From NCBI GenBank assembly GCA_021798135.1, contig JAJZYI010000006.1, positions 1 to 27,401 on the forward strand: a stretch of DNA of 27,401 nt, in the 5' to 3' direction. Of the stretch, positions 23,427 to 27,401 are shown one piece after another. Both the position numbers and the translations under genes were made by a program. The DNA is from Actinomycetes bacterium. GTDB lineage: Bacteria; Actinomycetota; Acidimicrobiia; Acidimicrobiales; UBA8190. Each line of letters starts with the position of its first letter. Position 1 is the stretch's first letter. Under the pieces are notes generated by a model that worked only from the letters and a program-made list of their open reading frames with translations, was not told the origin of the DNA and did no database searches.

Positions 23427-24217
23427 GCCCGCAGATGCAGGCACGGCCGGCGGTACGCCATAACGTGACCGATGACGTGGGACCGTGGTCCATCCTGCCC
23501 CTCGCCGACACGTTCTTCGAGCGGCGGGTATCGACGACGACGCGGCTCGGCATGCCCTTCGTCGTTGGTGACCGCGATGACATCCTGCTCGCCGCCGAGG
23601 CGATGACGGGTGCGAGCGCCGGTTGGGAGCGGTCGTTCTGGCAGATGTATGTCAGCTCGACCGACAGTGGCATTACGTACTCGGGCGCGCCGCGTCCGGT
23701 GCGGGAAGAGGTGCAGAAGCTGCGGGACGAGATCGCCCGCCGGACTCGGCTGACTCGCGAGCAGATCGCCCGGGCGGTCGGAGTGGATCGACGGTCGTTG
23801 AGCGACTGGGTCAAGGGCGGGGCGACGCCGAGTACGGAGAAGCTGGAACGGCTTCAGATCCTCGCCGATGTCGTCCGGGACATCGACGCTACCGAGCCGG
23901 GCCGCTCGACGGAGGTGGTCTTGCGTCACTCGGGCGGCCAGGACCTGCTCGACCACATCGCGGCCGGCAATCTCCGCCACGCCCGGGACTGGCGGGTGTT
24001 CCAAGGGACGGCGCCGTCGGTGACGATCGTCCACCGCCCCCCGGCAAAGCGACCCCTCCACCAAAAGGCGCTCGATGCGTATCTCCGAGGCGAGCTGCGT
24101 CCACTGGGCTGGGCGCCTGTGCTGCGGTCAGAGTCCGACTACGAGCAGGACCTGGCCGAGGCTGAACGGCTGATGCCTGACGAGCCGGAGCGGAGGAGTC
24201 GCCGGAGCTACCGATGA
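23423..24217 (+). CDS. Helix-turn-helix protein of unknown class
   Basis: A 264-residue protein. Residues 94-155 are helical with a clear XRE-like helix-turn-helix: LTREQIARAVGVDRRSLSDW (110-129), then KGGATPSTEKLERLQILADV. The first ~90 residues (ADTFFERRVSTTTRLGMPF and DSGITYSGAPRPV) form an unrecognised domain. The C-terminal segment STEVVLRHSGGQDLLDHIAAGN is faintly similar to Xre-MbcA-ParS-type antitoxin tails, but that is a weak impression. ATGA overlaps join it to the genes on both sides, so its product is made together with the TIGR04255 and THDC proteins. It is probably the DNA-binding regulator or an antitoxin-like component of the operon. Confidence 0.75.
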   Translation: MSPQMQARPAVRHNVTDDVGPWSILPLADTFFERRVSTTTRLGMPFVVGDRDDILLAAEAMTGASAGWERSFWQMYVSSTDSGITYSGAPRPVREEVQKLRDEIARRTRLTREQIARAVGVDRRSLSDWVKGGATPSTEKLERLQILADVVRDIDATEPGRSTEVVLRHSGGQDLLDHIAAGNLRHARDWRVFQGTAPSVTIVHRPPAKRPLHQKALDAYLRGELRPLGWAPVLRSESDYEQDLAEAERLMPDEPERRSRRSYR

Positions 24218-24984
24218 TGCGCGCCGAGGACTTCTACGACTGGCACGAGCAGCCGCGGCAGGGGGACATCCTGCTCTGCGGTGTCTCGCGGGTCATCGCC
24301 GAGGATCGGCACAGCCCGCCCCAGTGGGAGGCGCTCGATGCGCACTTCGTCGAGATCGACGGCGCGTGGAACGGCGAGCGATCCCTCGACATCGCGGCGG
24401 GGATCGGGCTCGCGATGGTCGTGACCCACGACTGCCAGCTCGACAAGGAGTGGAATCAGCGGGTCCGGGCGCTGCAGAAGACGGGGGTGTCCGTCGAGGA
24501 GGCGGAAGCCGAAGCGACCGCGGACACGACGCTCGACCGGACGTTGGTCGTGAGCCCGCTGGTGGATCCGGCCGAGCTGCGAGTTGATCCCGGCAACCTC
24601 CGGGCCGGGCGGATCATCGGCTACCTGCCGGTCCCGGCCCATCCCGACCAGCTCGTCGAGGAGTGCGTCGTCGATCTCACCTATCAGTGCACGATCGACC
24701 GGCTCGACGTTGTCAAGGTCGCCGCGATCAGCGAACCGGCCCGCAAGCAGCTCCGCTATGCGCTCATCCAACTCGACGCGCTCCGGACCGCCGATCTCGG
24801 GTTCGAGGTGGAGGCGGTCATCGGCCGCACGATCCTGAAGGTCGAAGTCCCGGCCCGCGATCCGTTGTCGGTCCGCATCCAACTGGACGACGGGCAGGTC
24901 ATCCAGCTCCTCCAGCAGCCGGGATCGCCGGATCAGGATACAGGCCGCTCCGGGGAGTTCTTCGCGTCGGGCGGGGCGAGCTGA
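24214..24984 (+). CDS. Unrecognised protein with GDIL and THDC motifs
   Basis: A 256-residue cytoplasmic protein that I do not recognise. Near the start is QGDILL (16-21), and at 66-78 the segment LAMVVTHDCQLDK: a beta strand ending in His-Asp-Cys, which looks like a metal or catalytic site and resembles the SHDCD-type motif of some uncharacterised bacterial proteins. The middle (DTTLDRTLVVSPLVD, VVDLTYQCTIDRLDVVKVA) is beta-rich and the C-terminus polar. It has no membrane segment. Its start overlaps the HTH gene (ATGA). It may be an effector, a regulator or part of a sensing module with the two upstream proteins; the sequence alone does not decide. Confidence 0.7.
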   Translation: MMRAEDFYDWHEQPRQGDILLCGVSRVIAEDRHSPPQWEALDAHFVEIDGAWNGERSLDIAAGIGLAMVVTHDCQLDKEWNQRVRALQKTGVSVEEAEAEATADTTLDRTLVVSPLVDPAELRVDPGNLRAGRIIGYLPVPAHPDQLVEECVVDLTYQCTIDRLDVVKVAAISEPARKQLRYALIQLDALRTADLGFEVEAVIGRTILKVEVPARDPLSVRIQLDDGQVIQLLQQPGSPDQDTGRSGEFFASGGAS

Positions 24985-25037
24985 TGTCCTCTCGGACGGG
25001 GCGAATCGCGACGCCACGGGCAACCGATGGACGATAA
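24984..25037 (+). CDS. 17-residue overlapping small ORF (translation coupler)
   Basis: The ATG overlaps the stop of the THDC gene (TGATG), and its TAA (25035-25037) lies just inside the SLATT gene, whose start at 25027 has no ribosome site. The peptide is MSSRTGRIATPRATDGR. Terminating ribosomes could re-initiate at the SLATT ATG. The peptide itself may have no function; it is listed because it explains the junction. Confidence 0.35.
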   Translation: MSSRTGRIATPRATDGR

Positions 25038-25533
25038 CGTCCGCCGAGCGGCGATCCGGGCCGAGGCCGAGAACGTGCACGAGGCGGCGACGTACGCCTC
25101 AGAGACGCAGTTCGAGTACGCGAAGACGTGGCGGAGCATCGACCGTTGGATCGGCAGCCTCGCCGCGGCGCTCGCTGCTGTCTCGGGCGTCGGGGGTCTC
25201 GCGAAGCTGCTCTCGTTCTCCTGGGCAGGGGGGATCGCGATCGCCTCAGCCCTGGTCGGCGCGATCGCCGCGACGCTCGCCGCCCGTCAGACGACGGAAA
25301 AGGCCGGGGTGGCAGCGAACGCTTTGCGGGCGCTGCAGCAGGACGCCCGGATCTTTCTCCAGATCGATCTCGAGGTCATGGCGATCGAGGACGCCCGGAC
25401 GACGCTTCAGTCCCTCATCGACCGCCAGCAGCAGCTCAGCCGGGAGGCGGTGATCCCCTCGACGAGAGCCTGGAACCGGGCGAAGAAGCAGATCGAGGGT
25501 GGGGCGCAAACGTACGAGAGTGAGAAGACGTGA
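25027..25533 (+). CDS. SLATT-domain two-TM protein (predicted membrane effector)
   Basis: A 168-residue protein of the SLATT type (SMODS- and SLOG-associating two-TM). An N-terminal helix (RAEAENVHEAATYASETQFE, 11-30, then YAKTWRSIDRWIG) leads to two transmembrane helices (about 42-60 and 66-86), then a long cytoplasmic helical part with the usual ARIFLQIDLE and IPSTRAWNRAKKQI ending. In established comparative work SLATT proteins are predicted pore-forming effectors controlled by nucleotide second messengers. Here it lies directly upstream of a CD-NTase, with a GTGA overlap, which fits that role. Activation would be expected to damage the cell membrane after infection; this has not been shown for this protein. 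Confidence 0.85.
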   Translation: MDDNVRRAAIRAEAENVHEAATYASETQFEYAKTWRSIDRWIGSLAAALAAVSGVGGLAKLLSFSWAGGIAIASALVGAIAATLAARQTTEKAGVAANALRALQQDARIFLQIDLEVMAIEDARTTLQSLIDRQQQLSREAVIPSTRAWNRAKKQIEGGAQTYESEKT

Positions 25534-26402
25534 GTACGACGGCGCAGGCGTTCTTGGCCTTCCTAGAGACGATCAGCCCGACCGACTCACAGCAACAGGA
25601 CATCACGAATAAGCGGAACGCGACGGAGAAGTACCTCCGGGAGGCGTTTCCCCCGTCGAGCACGCTACCCCTGAAGCGGGTCATCCTCATCGGCTCGGCC
25701 GACCGCAACACGATCGTCCGGCCCGTCAACGACGTCGACGTCCTGGCGGAGTTCATCGACAAGGACCGCATCTTCGACCGGCAATACCGCAGGGATTCCG
25801 GAGCATTCCTGAGCCGGATCCGAACAGGGCTCAACGCGAAAACGTCAATCAAGAAAATCGGCACCCGCGGGCAAGCGGTGCGCCTGTTCTACGTCAACGG
25901 TGCCCACGTTGATATCGCTCCGGTTTTCAAATGGGACAACACCGTCGGGTACGGACTCCCGAAGGGGGACGGCGGATGGATGACGACGGACCCCGAGGTG
26001 CAGGCGACGTGGTATTCGCAGCGCCGGGCGGCGGCAGGCGCGAGTCTGACGCAGATGTGCAAGCTCGTCCGGCGCTGGAACGGAGTCCACAGCCACCGCT
26101 TCGAGTCGTTTCACCTTGAAGTGATGGTCGCGTCGATGTTCAAGAGCATCTCCTCGAACTACCGCTCGGCCATGCAGTGCTTCTTCGATTGGGGACCGAA
26201 CTGGATCGGCGTGTCGGATCCGGCGGGGCACTCCGGCCGGCTCGACGAGTACCTGACGAGAGACGCACTGACCGCGATCCGGTCCCGCTTTGCCGAGGCC
26301 CTGGAGCGCTCCAAGAAGGCGATCGCAGCGGAGGAACGAGGAGATCACGTTGAGGCGAAGCGGCTCTGGCGGATCGAGTTGGGCGATGAGTTCCCCGCCT
26401 AG
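25530..26402 (+). CDS. CD-NTase / SMODS-type nucleotidyltransferase 1
   Basis: A 290-residue oligonucleotide-cyclase-type enzyme expected to make a cyclic or linear nucleotide second messenger. The polymerase-beta core is intact: VILIGSADRNTIVRPVNDVD (51-70) has the G55-S56 helix turn and metal ligands D68 and D70; the third acid is D128 in HVDIAPVF. The C-terminal helical domain is present (LTQMCKLVRRWN, ESFHLEVMVASMF). The usual family NP..H..W pattern appears as DPEVQATW. The start is GTG at 25530, overlapping the SLATT stop. Product nucleotide and trigger cannot be read from sequence. No Cap2/Cap3-type (E1/E2/JAB) or HORMA/TRIP13 genes are visible, so if this is CBASS it is a minimal type. 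Confidence 0.9.
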   Translation: MSTTAQAFLAFLETISPTDSQQQDITNKRNATEKYLREAFPPSSTLPLKRVILIGSADRNTIVRPVNDVDVLAEFIDKDRIFDRQYRRDSGAFLSRIRTGLNAKTSIKKIGTRGQAVRLFYVNGAHVDIAPVFKWDNTVGYGLPKGDGGWMTTDPEVQATWYSQRRAAAGASLTQMCKLVRRWNGVHSHRFESFHLEVMVASMFKSISSNYRSAMQCFFDWGPNWIGVSDPAGHSGRLDEYLTRDALTAIRSRFAEALERSKKAIAAEERGDHVEAKRLWRIELGDEFPA

Positions 26403-26415
26403 AGGACGGGTCGCC

Positions 26416-27015
26416 GTGCTGAGCCGCGAGCAGGCATTCGGGCAGCTTCGCCGGAATCTGGAGCTGACGGGATTGCAAGAGCAGACCGTCGCGACGCGAC
26501 AGCGGAACGTGCGGGAAGTGGTCGCCGCGCAGCTCAAGGTGACTGACGCCTTCCTCACCGGGTCATATCGTCGGCACACGCTGATCGGTCCCCTCAGGCG
26601 GGCGGATGTGGATGTCATGGTGGTCCTCGATCGGTCATACCGGGCACGGGGACCGCGGGCGGTGCTCGATCTCGTGCGGGATGTCTTGCTGGCTGAGTAC
26701 ACGAGGACGCCGAAGATCAGCCCCAACGGTCAGGCCGTGACGATCACTTTCTCCGACTTCGTCATCGACGTCGTGCCCTCGTTCCGGCTGCCCTGGTGGA
26801 GCTGGAACGAGGGCTGGGAGATCTGCGATTCGAGTCGGGAGACGTGGATCATGACGAACCCGATGAAACACGTCGACATCTCGGCGCGAGCGAACAAGAC
26901 GCACAGCGGGGACCTGGTACCGCGCATCAAGCAGCTGAAGCGGCGCTTCGGAAACGAGCGGGGTCTGACCATCCGCGGCGCGAGACAGGGGCTCGACCAA
27001 TCTGACGGTGTCTGA
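26416..27015 (+). pseudogene. CD-NTase / SMODS-type nucleotidyltransferase 2, truncated by an insertion sequence
   Basis: A second nucleotidyltransferase follows 13 bp after the first. The catalytic core is intact: AFLTGSYRRHTLIGPLRRAD (45-64) with G49-S50 and ligands D64 and D66, and the third acid D118 in FVIDVVPSFRLPWW. The NTP-binding TNPMKHVDI and the start of the C-terminal helical domain (VPRIKQLKRRFGNERGLTIR) are present. After residue ~187 the match to the family stops. A full-length enzyme would continue for about 100 residues; here a run-on of ~12 residues from an ISL3 element ends at 27015. GTG 26416 has GAGGAC nearby; ATG 26386 is an alternative that overlaps the first enzyme by 17 bp. 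It is probably inactive, though a truncated product could be expressed. Confidence 0.85.
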
Positions 27016-27401
27016 CGCCGAAAGATGGAGGAGCCCCTGTGGGAGTCGATGCTACGCGCGCGCTCGAGCTGTTCGTCGGTCTTCCCGACGTCGTCCTGCT
27101 CGACGTGGAGTACTCACCCGGTGGGCCGTTCGTCGTGCACGTCGAGGGTGTGACCTCGCGCGCGCTCTGCGAGCGCTGCGGGGTCGCGGCGCGCGTGAAG
27201 GACCGTCCGACCGTCTCTCTCGTCGATCTCCCGAACTACGGACGGGCGTCGCGACTCGTCTGGCACAAGCGACGCTTCTGCTGCCCCGACAGGGCGTGCC
27301 CGACCGGTAGCTGGACCGAGCAGGACCCGAGGATCGCGGCGCCGCGCCTGGCAATGACCGACCGGGCGGGGCGGTGGATCACCGAGCAGGTCGGCCGCTA
27401 C
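26977..27401 (+). mobile_element. ISL3-family insertion sequence, left end and N-terminal transposase
   Basis: The element interrupts the second nucleotidyltransferase and continues past the right edge. The left end lies between about 26977 (where similarity to the host gene stops) and 26991 (GGGGCTCGACC, a plausible terminal-repeat start). The other end, the inverted-repeat partner and any target duplication are outside the window, so the exact border is inferred. Confidence 0.8.
27039..27401 (+). CDS. ISL3-family transposase, N-terminal part
   Basis: The first 121 residues of a transposase (runs off the right edge). The zinc-finger region typical of ISL3 transposases is present: CERCGVAARVKDRPTVSLVD (50-69), then YGRASRLVWHKRRFCCPDRACPTGSW (72-97), giving a CxxC...CCxxxxC pattern. 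The following PRIAAPRLAMTDRAGRWITE (102-120) is the start of the HTH region. The catalytic DDE domain lies outside. GTG 27039 is chosen for the GGAGGAG six bases upstream. Catalysis of cut-and-paste movement is known for the family; activity of this copy cannot be judged. Confidence 0.88.
   Translation, partial: MGVDATRALELFVGLPDVVLLDVEYSPGGPFVVHVEGVTSRALCERCGVAARVKDRPTVSLVDLPNYGRASRLVWHKRRFCCPDRACPTGSWTEQDPRIAAPRLAMTDRAGRWITEQVGRY

Larger units (their letters stand above)
22095..27401. other. Accessory island with CBASS-like defence operon
   Basis: From about 22.1 kb the codon third positions and intergenic DNA are visibly less GC-rich than in the left part, promoters carry canonical AT-rich -10 boxes, and the gene content shifts from housekeeping to defence-type families and an insertion sequence. 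The left border is approximate. The right border is outside the window. Confidence 0.7.

Noticed and set aside
25530..27015. The two nucleotidyltransferases as a MNT/HEPN-type toxin-antitoxin pair
   Set aside because: Both are CD-NTase-sized with GS-DxD plus a third Asp and the C-terminal helical domain; minimal MNT proteins are much shorter, and no HEPN protein (RxxxxH motif) is encoded nearby.

Overview
The window comes from a very GC-rich bacterium. Coding density, GTG starts, ATGA/GTGA stop-start overlaps, leaderless-looking promoters and the families present (DUF2505, KimA-like APC permease, GntR-UTRA, Pat-like GNAT) suggest an actinobacterium. I cannot place it more precisely from sequence alone.

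Positions 1-7705 (minus strand) hold a central-metabolism block. In order of transcription: a GntR/UTRA regulator, an M48 metalloprotease, a Pat-like GNAT acetyltransferase, an acetyl-CoA synthetase, then E1-alpha, E1-beta and the lipoyl-domain start of E2 of a pyruvate (or acetoin) dehydrogenase complex. The synthetase and the three dehydrogenase genes are joined by GTGA, ATGA and 1-bp junctions, so they are probably one operon making acetyl-CoA from acetate and from a 2-oxoacid. The GNAT is a plausible post-translational switch for the synthetase, which keeps the PX4GK acetylation motif.

Positions 7886-10685 (minus) encode a membrane acyltransferase (AT3) and a separate SGNH lipoprotein, the two halves of what is often one fused cell-envelope O-acyltransferase. 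Between them lies a run of nine 9-bp repeats. Positions 11097-13151 (plus) carry a flavodoxin-like protein, a D-2-hydroxyacid dehydrogenase and a DUF2505 protein. A YihY-family membrane protein (minus) and an EEP-family lipoprotein (plus) diverge from 14.7 kb. They are followed by a small duplicated-motif protein, a DUF429 protein, a small two-TM protein (minus), a KimA-like APC transporter, a DUF1801 protein, and a seven-bladed-propeller lipoprotein (minus). Short tandem repeats are strikingly frequent in this whole left part.

From about 22.1 kb the composition changes: two hand-counted 60-bp lines give about 80% GC at 12961-13020 and about 55% at 25561-25620. An accessory island begins here. 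A tiny basic protein (minus) shares an overlapping divergent promoter with a tightly coupled six-gene plus-strand operon: a TIGR04255-like protein, an HTH protein, an unrecognised protein with a THDC motif, a SLATT two-TM protein, and two CD-NTase (SMODS-like) nucleotidyltransferases. The second nucleotidyltransferase is cut off in its C-terminal domain by an ISL3-family insertion sequence that runs off the right edge. This looks like a CBASS-like second-messenger defence system with an unusual composition, and it is the most interesting part of the window.
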